Shown one piece after another: positions 25,292 through 37,171 of a stretch of DNA of 64,000 nucleotides. Position 1 is the first letter of the stretch. The number at the start of each line of letters is the position of its first letter. Source of the stretch: Sinonovacula constricta. Lineage: Eukaryota > Mollusca > Bivalvia > Cardiida > Solecurtidae. The position numbers and the translations under genes were made by a program. The notes under the pieces were generated by a model. It worked only from the letters and a program-made list of their open reading frames with translations. It did not search any database and had not been told where the DNA came from. The DNA is taken from positions 24,390,849 to 24,454,848 of the forward strand of contig CM017564.1 in NCBI GenBank assembly GCA_007844125.1. Direction: 5' to 3'.

Positions 25292-25625
25292 GAAAAGGTC
25301 CTATCAAAACGCCAACAGATATTTAAATTTTATCCATCAGTAGACAAAGGCAAACAAGGTAAATGCAAATGTGAAAAACAAAGTTTGTTTTGAGAGAAAG
25401 CACTTCTCACAACCTTATGAAAGAAAATGTCAGTCTAAAGGCCAATATAAAGAACTTGTATTACTAAAGTTATCAATAAAGGAATAGGCAGATTCATTTG
25501 AGCATTGCAACATATACCAAAAGTTTGAAAAGGCAAAGGACACAACAAATATATGATGAGTCCTTTAACAAAACTAGCAAGCCCAACAGTTATCGCCTTA
25601 GAACGGTCGATTAGCAAAGCATCCT
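25282..25625 (+). mobile_element. R1/R2 composite copy
   Basis: The R1 start (AGGTAAATAAGAAAAGGTCC) and its first 95 bp are followed from about 25495 by an R2-type segment (GCATTGCAACATATACC, GATGAGTCCTTTAAC) and a changed core (GTTATCGCCTTAGAACGGTC, 25581-25600). It confirms that R1 and R2 belong to one family. Confidence 0.75.
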
Positions 25626-25940
25626 TTTTAAATGATATTATGAATAAAGAAAACAGAATAGTCAAGGAGCGTTACAAAACAGGAAAATGATTTAAAAATA
25701 CAAAAGGCCTGCAATATGTGTTTACCTAAACAAACATTTAACAAAAAGCTTAAATACATTCTAAATAGGCATACTTGTTTTATAATTGATGAAATACTTG
25801 CATGATAGAAAAATGTCTTTACTTTATAGTCCTCTTTTCATTAGGTTATTTTGCAGGAACCTTTGCAATAACAAAGTATTTAATGAACAAGAAACATGTA
25901 GATTTAACATATATGTTTGTGGTCTACCAATGTCATCAAT
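25626..25940. other. AT-rich stretch, no gene seen
   Basis: It lies between the R1/R2 copy and the next conserved block of unit B. Frames 25802-25987 (+) and 25824-26087 (-) overlap each other, and neither is conserved in A. Confidence 0.45.
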
Positions 25941-26773
25941 GTAATTATAAGACGGGCTGCAGGAGATCTTATCAGTCCCTTGTGTGAGGCATTGGAACCA
26001 CGCATGTGGAATGTCTATGTTTTTATAGGCATTTAGCCGAAGAAAGAACAAAAATCCTGCCAATATATCCACCTTCACATAACACAATACAAATGCTGTT
26101 TAAACAGGATCCTCGCAACTATCGTAATAAACTGCATATTGTTGTTCATTAGACAAAGGATTACGTGCTCCATTAGGAGTAGACCTTTGCATAATTGTCT
26201 CCGTCTATCTTTTCTGTATAGATTAACATGTTTTGGTTTGGTTAGATATATCATATTCTAATCACATTTCCATATGCCTTCACGTATTTATGTCAAGTAA
26301 TTCAAGTAACTAACGATATAAGGTTAATAAAAATTCTGCTGCTTGCAATGTTTACCATTCCCTTTATTTCTGGCTTATCACGTTAAGAAAATGTTGCTGA
26401 TGGCGTATTCAAAGTATTTACTTAAACAGAGTTTTAAATTATTAAACAAAAAGCTGTAAGCTTAACAGATTTTAAAACTTATGTTATCTCTCATATCTCT
26501 GCAGAAATTGGAACAGCGCGTATTCCGTCTCAGCATGTAAGATTAGATTGATTTCAAAACGTTGGCAAATCACTAAAGTCTGTCTCATATCTTATTGATA
26601 CACCGATAAATCCGCGAAATTGTGTGTATCTCGGTACATTTACTACCTCTATGTGGGATTACCTGTTCAAAAAAGAAGAAAACGAAGTTTACTTAGAAGA
26701 TAGTCAATTTCCTTTCCGTGTTACGTGGTCGATTTTCTATTGGAATATTATTTTGAAACCGTTTCTCATTAAT

Positions 26774-27250
26774 AGGTAAATAAGAAAAGGTCCTATCAAA
26801 ATTTTCACAGATATTTAAATTTTATCTACCTGCAGACCAAGGCAGACAAGGTAAATGTAAATGTGACAAAAAACACAGAGACGAGACATAACACACAAAA
26901 AGAAAAACCATCAGTTACCGCCTTGGAACGGTCAGTCGGCAAAAGGGCCAACTGGGGTGCTTAAACCTGGTTTGTGGAGCGCTCCAACCTCGCACTTTCT
27001 GACGGTTTTTCTATCAAACAAACAGTGTAAATAAAAGTATCCCGTCAAAGTGACACAACTAACAGTAAGCACCTGCATCGGGAGTTAAAACAGATATAAT
27101 GAACATATGTACAGTATTTACAGTAGATAAAAGCCTCGGCAACCAAACAATTCCAAATGAGAGAGTAGTTTAAAATAAAATAAAGCAGTACAAACGCTGA
27201 TATATTATAAGAACCATATAATGACGTCATAAATGCCATGACGTCATATG
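26774..27250 (+). mobile_element. R1 element insertion
   Basis: It shares its start, core (GTTACCGCCTTGGAACGG at about 26914), AACCTGGTTTGTGGAGCGCT region and the cggGAGTTAAAACA segment with the copy at 24021, at about 90% identity by eye. It is the third same-orientation R1 within 2.8 kb, each preceded by AAT. The A2 equivalent (about 19620) lacks it. Confidence 0.8.
27221..27247. promoter_or_regulatory. Two perfect CRE-type palindromes
   Basis: ATGACGTCAT occurs at 27221-27230 and again at 27238-27247, 17 bp apart. TGACGTCA is the consensus full site for CREB/ATF-type bZIP factors. The pair lies at or just inside the right end of an R1 element. The match is exact, but any regulatory role is inference; no gene is seen nearby. 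Confidence 0.35.
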
Positions 27251-28970
27251 CCAAAAGTAGATTATAAGGTAATTAATGGAAAATATTAAAACTAGTCATC
27301 AGTGCATAACACCTTAAAACGGTATTTGTACTTAAAACGTTCTATTATCTACTGTTACAATATCTCGCCTAATTTACACAAATAAATAATTATGCGTATG
27401 ATTATATATACGTGATTATTATGTCGGTTATGCATGCAGTGATTTCTTGTACTGCATGAACATAATACCCCCAATCTAAGGATATATCGGAAATCACCAA
27501 ACAGTTTGACTGCAAGCATATATTGTCCGAAAACCTCTGCTATTTACAAGATGACATATTAATAGCTACGAGGACATATTTGCAGATTCTTAAAGATCTC
27601 CTAGTTATTGTAATACGCCCATATTACAGTTTATCAAAATGTTTCGTTTTCTTATTAATCTGATTAATGTCTCATGGACATAAATGTTTGCTCTCGTTTT
27701 ATTGTTGATAAGACCTCATTTGGGTCATTAGACACAATTCTGGTTATCTGATTGGTAGAGAATATGAGTGTTTGTGAGGTTGTTACAAAAAACGCCCGAG
27801 TATACGTAGTCTACAATGTAGCATTACCAATGTCAAATTCATTTGAAGTATTGCCAGCGTAATGTCGCTTATTTCTGCGGTATTATCCCAAGGAAGTGTT
27901 GTTATTTTGATCAAATATTGAAAAGTACACACTAGAAAATGCCTGCTTTTGCATTTTAACCTGGTAATATCGTGGGGTGTTTCTTCTTTGAATTGCGCGC
28001 TTGATAACTACACGTCAATATTCGTTTAAGTAATGTTCTGTGATAAAATTTAGACAGATCATGTTGATGCTTTCTAAAAGGTTTTTTGTTTCTTGTGTTG
28101 AGAGACACGACACGACGCACGACACCTTTAGTAAATTCAACCGTTAACACATTATAACATTATCTTGAAAATTGCACTAAATTGCATGTTGACGTATGCG
28201 AAATTTCAGTAATGTTGTCACAATAAAAGCCTCTAGTACACCACTAAAATATATATCTGAAATGATGTCCAATTATAGTGTATGTCAGTATTTGCGCATG
28301 CTGCAAAGAAATGCATGTTAATTCTAAAGTTTCAATCTCATAACTACGTTGCTCTTTCAGAAGCAATGTTGTTATTACTCCAGACACAACACTGCATGGG
28401 ATAGCACGTTTTCTGTACATTTAAATAATTAAATACAGCATTCCTAGATGTTTCAACAACATGACTCTGTTATCAGAAGTGCTTGTCTATTCAAGCTGTT
28501 CATCGGTGAAGTTCATGTCTTGTCGTTTCTTTTATAAGATGAGCATCTTTTTAAAACACAAATCCGCAGTAGGTTTCTTGGTAGTTTGAACTTCTAATGT
28601 AAGAAAAAAAATGTAGTATGACCTCTTCCATAAAAGCAGATTTTACACTTGATTTCCGAAATATAAACGTATATTAATATTACACAATTGCCTATAATAT
28701 TATGTCAAACAGAAACATAAGTTATTGAATATCAATTTTATTACACTGTCTATATTAAAAGGAAGAAAAACAAAAAAGAAAGAAAACCTATCACGCTGTA
28801 TATGCTTTCCTTCCGTACGCTGTCTCGATCTTTTCCTTATTTCGGCTGTCTGGACAAGATGGTAAAGTCGATTAACCCTCACTTTATAATACTGACCCGC
28901 CGAATGCAATTGCTGCCTCAGTGGATTTATATCAGTGCTTTTCTAGAAACATCTTAGGAAGTGATATTGA

Positions 28971-30345
28971 TTGTTTATTCTATCTACGCATTACAAGTTC
29001 ATAAAGGATACATGTAACACCTTATAATGGTTGTTTATTCTATCTACGCATTACAAGTTCATAAAGAATGCATGAAACACCTTATAATGGTTGTTTATTC
29101 TATCTACGCATTACAAGTTCATAAAGGATACATGTAACACCTTATAATGGTTGTTTATTCTATCTACGCATTACAAGTTCATAAAGAATGCATGAAACAC
29201 CTTATAATGGTTGTTTATTCTATCTACGCATTACAAGTTCATAAAGGATGCATGTAACACCTTATAATGGTTGTTTATTCTATCTACGCATTACAAGTTC
29301 ATATTGGATACCTGCAACACCTTATAATGGTTGTTTATTCTATCTACGCATTACAAGTTCATATTGGATACCTGCAACACCTTATAATGGTTGTTTATTC
29401 TATCTACGCATTACAAGTTCATATTGGATACCTGCAACACCTTATAATGGTTGTTTATTCTATCTACGCATTACAAGTTCATATTGGATACCTGCAACAC
29501 CTTATAATGGTTGTTTATTCTATCTACGCATTACAAGTTCATATTGGATACCTGCAACACCTTATAATGGTTGTTTATTCTATCTACGCATTACAAGTTC
29601 ATATTGGATACCTGCAACATCTTATAATGGTTGTTTATTCTATCTACGCATTACAAGTTCATATTGGATACCTGCAACACCTTATAATGGTTGTTTATTC
29701 TATCTACGCATTACAAGTTCATATTGGATACCTGCAACACCTTATAATGGTTGTTTATTCTATCTACGCATTACACGTTCATATAGGATACATGTAACAC
29801 CTTATAATGGTTGTTTATTCTATCTACGCATTACAAGTTCATATAGGATACATGTAACACCTTATAATGGTTGTTTATTCTATCTACGCATTACAAGTTC
29901 ATATAGGATACATGTAACACCTTATAATGGTTGTTTATTCTATCTACGCATTACACGTTCATATAGGATACATGTAACACCTTATAATGGTTGTTTATTC
30001 TATCTACGCATGACAAGTTCATATTGGATACATGTAACACCTTATAATGGTTGTTTATTCTATCTACGCATTACAAGTTCTTATTGGATACCTGCAACAC
30101 CTTATAATGGTTGTTTATTCTATCTACGCATTACAAGTTCATATTGGATACATGTAACACCTTATAATGGTTGTTTGTTCTATCTACGCATTACAAGTTC
30201 ATATAGGGTACATGTAACACCTTATAATGGTTGTTTATTCTATCTACGCATTACAAGTTCATAAAGGATACATGATACACCTTATAATGGTTGTTTATTC
30301 TATCTACGTATTACAAGTTCATATAGGATACATGTAAGAACTTAA
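28971..30345. repeat. 60 bp minisatellite, about 23 copies
   Basis: Exact 60 bp periodicity without indels; the unit starts TTGTTTATTCTATCTACGCA. Variants form blocks. Units 1-4 alternate AAAGGATA/CATGTAAC and AAAGAATG/CATGAAAC (a 120 bp higher-order period), about nine ATTGGATA/CCTGCAAC units follow, then mostly ATAGGATA/CATGTAAC. Because 60 is divisible by 3, frames stay open for up to 338 codons (29248-30264). The flanking variant units carry in-frame stops, so this is not treated as a gene. Confidence 0.97.
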
Positions 30346-32610
30346 AAAAGGTTTGTTTCTAATTTTACATTTGACAAAATGCACTTCCGGAAAGGCATCA
30401 GAAATGGTATGAAACGATGTAAGTTTCATTTTTAGTCATATATTCTTTGGGATGGACACTATATACATGTCAAAAAACGGACGGATAATTAATGAAACTT
30501 AAAGAATTTGCAATTTGTAACAAAAATTGAAGACGATGTTGTTTTTTTCTGAGTACCGTATGAGTTTCATGCTACTACTGTTATGAAATGTGTTTTATAA
30601 ACTTCTTCTTAGAGAATTAAGAAATGATGACCAGGATGATTAATTTAGTTTCAGTAGAGGGATTACATCTTTTAATTTCTTATTACGTAAATACTGACTG
30701 ACGACCCTCAGCAATAATTCACTGATAAAATGTTTAAAAGATATTCAAATATAATCAAACAAAGAACCCACATAAAGATGATATATAAAGCAATATGGAA
30801 TATTTAAGGTAACTCCATGGCATTAAAGACAAACGTATAATGACGTTTAAATAGCAGAAAAACCTTTTACATTCAATTGCCAGCTTAACCTTGAAGGGTA
30901 AAATAATTTATTTGATGCATATAAGTTTCAGTTGCAATTTCTACTTCGAGCAAAATATTAAGTACGGATGCAGGAAGAGTTTGTAAGATTAAAATGCTTT
31001 GATATTTACAAAATATAATACTTAGACTTTTAAAACTGATATAATGTTATGCTTGCAAAATATTGGCTTTATTATTCAGAGGTTTTTCGCAGTATTCTCT
31101 CTAGGAAAATATACATCAAACATGTCGTTTTGCTCATATTTTTGATGCTTTTCAAGACAGCTAAAACGTCAGACAATTGTTTACAACATTATTACTTAAA
31201 AGTAAGGACTTCGGACAAAATGCAACCAACATAATTTTTACCGGTTAATAATTAAAGAAAATTCCCCACGTGAAAATCCTTCAATATATCCGGGAGCCAT
31301 TTAATGTAATTGGTGTCATTAATCAAACAAATACTCCAGATAATCAAGTTAATTTGTCTAAAAAGCTATACAAAGGATGTAAATAAAAAAAGCCAGGAAA
31401 AATAGAAAATATGTGATTAGATTGATTTTGAACCATAAACATAAAATGTGTCCATTAGACAAGAGTGCCAGAGCTCAACAGTTTGAAATATACCAAGAAA
31501 AGGCAATCCTGCCATATATACATTAATTGCAACCACTTAAAATTGATCTGTTACTTGATGTTATATAAACACTTGATTGCATTTAAACAAAGGAGAGTAT
31601 AAATTGTAAAGTCATTTAAAAGTCATTGGTCGTAAACAAACCAGGCACAAACTCGCGCACAAATGCCCTTTTTACCAGTATGCAAAAGGAAATATGGATG
31701 GTAACCGTCATACCTTATTTTATGAATGGAACAAATTAAATTAATGAATGAGCATAGTGTATAGAAATTAAGTAAATTATATTAAAGATGTTTATTATTT
31801 TAAATTCTTAAATATTTGCATTACAGAATGTCCGATGAGTAGAGGAGATACATAAAAGAAAAGAATTTTAAAATATTGTCGATGTAATTTGTAGCTTTCG
31901 CCGTTTATCATTGTTGAGTGTTAAAATAAATTACAGCGGCGATGAAATGAATAAATATGCAAGCAAATAAATTCAAGATAAATGACTGTTTAAAAGACAT
32001 TAAATCAACAAATACAGTAAATTTTTCAAGTTGTCCGTTTTAATAATTGGCAAAGTCATAGACTATAAATAAATTCAGTCCAATTCAAACTCTTTACAAT
32101 ACATTGCACTTCTATGTCACATTCGATGCTAAATCCGGTTTCATGTCTGTAGTAGTGAATCTATTACTTATCACTTCTAAAATAATAATCGTTTCAAAAC
32201 GATATAATAACGAAAGAATCTTTAATGATAATTCCCAATTATAATTACAAGATAAATAAACGGAAAGACAGCACAAAGAAAACACAGACAGAGAATGTAT
32301 TATATGTTTGTCCTGACAGTTCTTTGCAAAAGGCAAAATAGGAATAATCCACCTCTTTATTGTTCACGGGTATCACCTAAATTATCTAATTTGTTCGGTT
32401 GTTGCTCTTTTGAACTTCCGTTACATGCAACACTTAACAACATAGTGCTTAAGTGTTTGAAGCCCGAGAAACGGAATCCGAATTAAAGGTTATATATGAG
32501 GAGATAGACAAGAACCTCAAACAGGAACTCCTTTCACTTAATAAATGTCAGTCCGCCTATTTACATACACCACTTTCCATGCAAATGTATGCAAATGAAG
32601 ATAATATGCA
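30346..32610. other. AT-rich non-coding stretch, no gene seen
   Basis: No repeat, RNA gene or coding region is supported. Frames at 31049-31234 and 32295-32486 are short and without motifs. Confidence 0.5.
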
Positions 32611-32616
32611 ATAAAC

Positions 32617-32676
32617 CGGACTGTTTCCAGATAACTGTTGGTGGAACAATAAACCCAATAATCAAACAATAAACCG
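32617..32676 (+). mobile_element. 5'-truncated SINE tail
   Basis: GTTTCCAGATAACTGTTGGT followed by GGAACAATAAACCCAAT and a CAAACAA-like end matches the 3' end of the SINE at 46125-46441. Only the last about 60 bp are present, as expected of 5' truncation or decay. Confidence 0.65.
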
Positions 32677-33054
32677 AAAACTAAAACCATCCTATCATAG
32701 CATTATTTTTTCCAGCTGACACCTTTTTGGTAATTATTGATCTTGCCAGTGTTTCAATGAGAATATGGGTGTTGGGTATGTATAATGCAATTGCAACTCT
32801 GTCTAATGTACCAACTTTATTTCTATGAGAATACAGGTGTTGGGTGTGAAGATAAATTGAACTTAAATGAATCAAACCACCAACAGGCATGGAGTCACAG
32901 TATCGTTTTATACTGCGCTTAGATTTGCTTGAACGTAAGAAAAAGAGTTATACCACCACATATGAAACAATATTGCAGTTGAATTTGAAGACAGACTTCG
33001 ATGATCTACCCCAACTACAAGATTATTAAATAAAACACGCTTGAAACAGTGAAC
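32677..33054. other. AT-rich stretch with a short local duplication
   Basis: AATGAGAATATGGGTGTTGG (32757-32776) is repeated in slightly changed form at about 32824-32843 (ATGAGAATACAGGTGTTGG), a 67 bp tandem duplication. Nothing else is seen. Confidence 0.45.
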
Positions 33055-33195
33055 ACGTTTAAGCAGTCACCTATCTGCTCCATACTAACGTAAATCATGT
33101 CAGATAAAATAGCACAATGTTGCCAAAAATCACATTCGCCCATCTAAAATCACAGTTTACGAGCCTATCAATATCTGACAGTGGTGTCTTTTTCG
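33055..33195. repeat. Array module fragment, landmark L1
   Basis: CTATCTGCTCCATACTAACG, ATCATGTCAGATAAAATAGC and CAATGTTGCCAAAAATCAC keep the order and spacing of L1 in A2 (19380-19425) and B2 (26520-26570). Divergence is high. Confidence 0.45.
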
Positions 33196-34085
33196 GGACC
33201 GTAGCGACCTTGGTTTGCAATAACCTGTAACTATATGCAAATAAAAAAATATATAAAATAGAGAAAAGCGATGTTATACTTAAAATTTATATATTTTGTG
33301 TAATCATCAGTATGTTTGCTGATGGATAATAAACTTTACTTTTTTGATATATGCATTTAAAAAACAAAGTTGTTTTGAGCACAGCTGTTCACCTCATCAA
33401 AAATGCGGAAACTTTTTTGACACTCACGGGTAGATATGGGAGATAACACAGTTTACCTTATTAAGTCCATTTGACGCCCTCGGAGCGTAACATTTTAAAG
33501 AAGGAAGTTTATAAAGTCAAAATCCTAAATAATTATTTATAAAAATGTTATCTAAAGTGTATACACAATGATTCTATACACACTTCATGTTGACTTTAAT
33601 CTCTATCAACTTCCACAAAGCGGTTTAAAATAAACATATACTACCGACGCCTATCAAAAAGTTTTTCTGTTCCAACGAGAAAAGATTGACATTAAAAAGA
33701 AGATACACATTAAATAAAAAAGAGAATAATATCAATTTAAAGTAATAATAAAATAGAGCGCTGGTCATATTTTTCTGACAACTACAGTAAGAAGATGAAA
33801 GGTGAGTACTTTGGCAGTTCCTTAAAAGTTATCTTCCCATTCCTATGGAACTGAATGAAACAAAATCAACAGCGATCACACTACGTCTGCTTGATCGGCA
33901 AAAACGATTGTGTTTGCATATTCATTTCAGTATTGAGTACTGTAACTTGTGTGTCTGTACATTCAAGTATATATAAGTATATGTATGTATGCTGCATGGA
34001 AATACCGTTGGCATGCTACCAATTCATATTTGTAACCATATTGTTGCCTTTGAATTACTGGATGTACAAAATATCGTAGTTTTTT
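33196..34085. other. AT-rich stretch, no gene seen
   Basis: The frame at 33855-34079 (74 codons) lacks a recognisable motif. No other feature is supported. Confidence 0.45.
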
Positions 34086-34094
34086 GAAAAACAA

Positions 34095-34350
34095 CAACAT
34101 GAGATACAGATTTTCTATCTAGACACATAAGATAAATGAAATTCTGGATGATTTGATGTGCATTTTATTCTGAATTGATTACACGTTCAACGTTAATCTC
34201 ATTTAGCAAAATGTTAAGCAACACAGAAAGGAGACACTTTGTCTACCTTTGCGATATCTCTTTATTACGTTTCTTAAGTGTTGCAGCATTTCTAATATCC
34301 GGTCCAGACAAAATGGTCAAACTGATTAGCATTACACGATTGGAATGCGA
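34095..34350. repeat. Array module fragment, landmarks L2 and L3 (unit C)
   Basis: CTATCTAGACACATAAGATA and ATTGATTACACGTTCAACGT align with 17612-17690 of module A1. TCCGGTCCAGACAAAATGGT followed by CAAACTGATTAGC (34299-34331) aligns with 44067-44100 (unit D) and with L3 in A2 and B2. The overlapping 60-codon frame is not conserved between copies. Confidence 0.55.
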
Positions 34351-34491
34351 CTCTTAGGTCGAATATATTGAGATGGTTGTTTTTTCCTGCAAATGTAAAC
34401 AATCCTTAATTTTTTAATATATTTAAGTGGATTAAGTGCATTCTTTAAAGCGGATACTGATTTTTCTGTCTTTGATATGTTTTGAGAAGAC

Positions 34492-34562
34492 TGGACATCC
34501 CACATGTTTTGAGGGAGTTGATACCTTAAATTTCGAGGAGGGTGGACATCCCACATGTTTTT
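34492..34562. repeat. 49 bp tandem duplication
   Basis: TGGACATCCCACATGTTTT occurs at about 34493 and again at about 34542, with partly related intervening sequence. It is a small local repeat. Confidence 0.7.
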
Positions 34563-35247
34563 GAAAGGATAGACAAAACCTCAACAAGGTAATGAAACGA
34601 TCAACGTTTCATGTTCACTTAATTTAAAGCCTATAAAGTCAAAATCTACACACTAAACATATTTAAAGATGTTTACTTGAACCATGATAGGTCTTGTTTT
34701 ATATCTGTGTAAGTTGAAATTGGAATTTTTATTTTCATTTATGAAAAGCAACAGATTAAATAAAATCAGGCCCATGAACGGCATGTATTTCGTGGAAAGA
34801 TAGTCATTCTTAGTAAAACTTCAAAAGAATGACATACTTTACTTCTCTGATATATTTGTCTTACAGACACGTTGCTAGACGACCAAGAGAGTTGACAGAA
34901 CAAGAAGTTTATTGAAATTCAAAAGTCTAATGTAAAAAATACATACACTCATTTTAAAGTGAGATGACTAGAAACATTTTAGGGTTACTCCATGGCAAAA
35001 AGTCATATTCCTTAAACCAAAATCAAACGTATTTATAGGCATGTCAGTCGCATTTAAGTCCATTCAAGTCAGTAACTATGGCTACAATATGTGTTTGTTC
35101 ATTGTGTCTGTTGGTTTTGATACCTACTCGTGTGCATCTGTAAATCTAATTTATGAACAAACCTATTAAAGCCATTAATAAACAGCTTGATATTGATTTT
35201 ATCAGATTCCTTTATTCAGATAATCTTGTATCTGTTTTGAGTCCAAT

Positions 35248-35356
35248 TTGGCTTAAATAAACATCTCCGATATCTCCTTTTTCTGTTCCATATAGGTTGT
35301 TTTCATTTGTGGTTTTGCTTTAATAAACATCCACCGATATGTCTCTTTTCTCTTCC
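35248..35356. repeat. About 65 bp imperfect tandem duplication
   Basis: AATAAACATCTCCGATATCT with CTTTTTCTGTTCC (from about 35256) is repeated as AATAAACATCCACCGATATG with TCTCTTTTCTCTTCC (from about 35322). Confidence 0.7.
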
Positions 35357-35433
35357 TTTTATGTGTTTCAGGTTTAATTAATAACTCATATACTTTATTC
35401 TGTAGTCCATATTATTAGCTTCGAAAACAGTAT

Positions 35434-35661
35434 TTGACCTATGCAGGTAAGAGGGTTGTTATGTACAAAATTGATAAAAGCTTCAATACATATCTTAAAA
35501 TACCCTTGGGTTGTACCCATATTTCAAATACCTTTCCAGAGTTACTTGGCGTAATACGTTACAATAATTCATTAGATACTCATAATGACTTTAATGATTT
35601 AGTAGCTTATATCTACATTAGTGTATCTGAGGTTTTAAATATAAGTAAAGAAACAAAATGA
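35434..35661 (+). other. Short open frame of uncertain status, 75 codons
   Basis: The product has a more even residue mix (KIPLGCTHISNTFPELLG part) than typical AT-driven frames here, but no known family is recognised, no second copy is visible and there is no support for transcription. It ends at the GATA microsatellite. It could be a relic of a mobile-element protein or chance. Confidence 0.15.
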
Positions 35662-35698
35662 GATAGATATATAGATAGATACATATAGATAGATACAT

Positions 35699-35768
<70 letters not shown>

Positions 35769-35769
35769 T
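35661..35769. repeat. (GATA)n microsatellite
   Basis: A nearly pure AGAT tetranucleotide tract, with ATAC interruptions in the left third. The Tyr/Leu/Ser/Ile-repeat minus frames over it are artefacts. Confidence 0.97.
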
Positions 35770-36940
35770 GTTTGCTAACATTTTTAACGTTGTCCAGATT
35801 TTGGGTAAACAATTACACAATGCATCGTAAATTCATGACACACTATGACAATAATCACGCTTCTTTTGGAGTGTGTACACAATCGTAATAAATAAGACGA
35901 TATACTGTTCCCTTCCTAATTAGCGGTGACGCGTTCTAATCACCTTCAAGTGATAGCATAGGTCTTCTTGAGACATGTTAAGAGCTACAAAGATATGTCC
36001 AAATGCCTAGAACAAGATAGTGCTAAAGACATCTCCAATAAGAGAAACGACATCGAGAGATCAATGAAAGCGGATTTGTCTAATTTTCATCAAGGGAGAA
36101 TTCTCCCTTTCTAATCTTGTTGTATTCGCCCTTTATTGTCCATATAAGCATCCACCTCATATACTTAATCCGAGAATTTCCCTTAATTAACTCCATTAAA
36201 TATTCACCAGTATAGGTTACCAGCTCAAAAGCACATTGAAAATCGACCTTAACGAGAGAACATATGAAGAGAATATATAGAATCATGTAATTGTAAGAGA
36301 GAGCAGTCAATGAACAAAATATCTCTGGGATGTACGTATGAAAGACTTGTAGAACTAGTATATCCTTCATGTCTACGTTTAGCTACTGATTACACAGATA
36401 GAATATATATTTAATAATATGATTGGAGTGTGTGGCTAAGGTATAGCTGGTAAAGCTTTGGACACAAACACAAGCAATCAGATAGGATGAATTTTAGACA
36501 CTAATCTCCTTAGTGTCAAGATACGTTAAAGCATGGGCTGCACTATGACAAGGTGATGAGCATTGAGACAGATATTAAAATTTGAACTGGCATAAGACAA
36601 AAATATTAACATGCCACTCAAATGTAAATTATATTACCTATATTCGTTATATTCAATACTTATAATATGGCATTATTACAAAACTAATCAATTCAAAGGT
36701 ATTGAAATTGAAATACAGTTTTAAAAGATAATTGATAATGTCCACAATACACACACGGAGTATACAGATTTTAACATTCCTAAAAAAGCAAGTCCATATA
36801 AATAAACCACACGAGTTCTGAGACTATCCTCCAACGTCGATTGAATCTTGGCGTGAACGACATGAACAGTCAAAATGACGCTATGATATTATCCGAGATG
36901 TACGTATCTGCGCTAAAATTACCTCTAATTAACTCTAAAA
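35770..36940. other. AT-rich non-coding stretch, no gene seen
   Basis: The 96-codon minus frame at 36080-36370 shows no domain I recognise, and no copy exists in the related unit D. Nothing else is supported. Confidence 0.45.
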
Positions 36941-36944
36941 TAAC

Positions 36945-37171
36945 CTTCAAAAGGTGCGAGGTTGGAGCGCTACACAAACCAGGTTTAAGCACCCCAGTTT
37001 TTGCCGACTGACCGTTTCAAGGCGGTAACTGATGGTTTTTCTTTTTGTGTGTTATGTCTCGTCTCTGGGTTTTTGTCACATTTGCATTTACCTTAATTGC
37101 CTTTGTCTACGGGCAGATAAAATTTAAATATCTGTTGAAATTTTGATAGGACCTTTTCTTGTTTACCTATC
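36945..37171 (-). mobile_element. R1 element, reverse orientation, 3'-truncated
   Basis: The minus strand reads GGTAAACAAGAAAAGGTCC, then the core GTTACCGCCTTGAAACGGTC, then CCTGGTTTGTGTAGCGCTCC and CCTCGCACCTTTTGAAGG, where the match ends. Identity to 24021-24260 is high, so this is a fairly young copy. The matching stretch of unit D shows no R1 that I can see. Confidence 0.8.

Larger units (their letters stand above)
25945..28965. repeat. Module B2 within unit B
   Basis: It matches module A2 in order: ACCACGCATGTGGAATGTCT at 25996; L1 at about 26490-26575 (TCTCTGCAGAAATTGG); the TACGTAGTCTAC block at 27803; the single minisatellite-like unit at about 28060-28130; an L2-like block at about 28430-28490; and L3 at about 28845-28880 (GTAAAGTCGATTAACC). 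It is interrupted by the R1 element at 26774. Confidence 0.7.
21930..28970. repeat. Segmental duplication unit B
   Basis: This is the tandem partner of unit A; the matching blocks are listed there. B differs from A by three R1-family insertions (24021, 25282, 26774), by lacking the 2.8 kb stretch, and by having one minisatellite unit instead of about seven. It ends where the 60 bp satellite begins. Confidence 0.8.

Noticed and set aside
15804..25665. Hydrophobic membrane protein encoded by R2 copies (minus strand at 15804-16022 and 25435-25665)
   Set aside because: The frame is broken by stops in the 4.3 kb copy, and similarity follows the nucleotide repeat rather than codon constraint.
29248..30264. 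338-codon open frame as a repetitive protein gene
   Set aside because: It is made entirely of 60 bp satellite units, a second frame (29267-29797) is open too, and flanking units carry stops in the same frame.
35618..35820. Tyr/Leu/Ser/Ile-repeat proteins
   Set aside because: Translations of the (GATA)n microsatellite in two frames.
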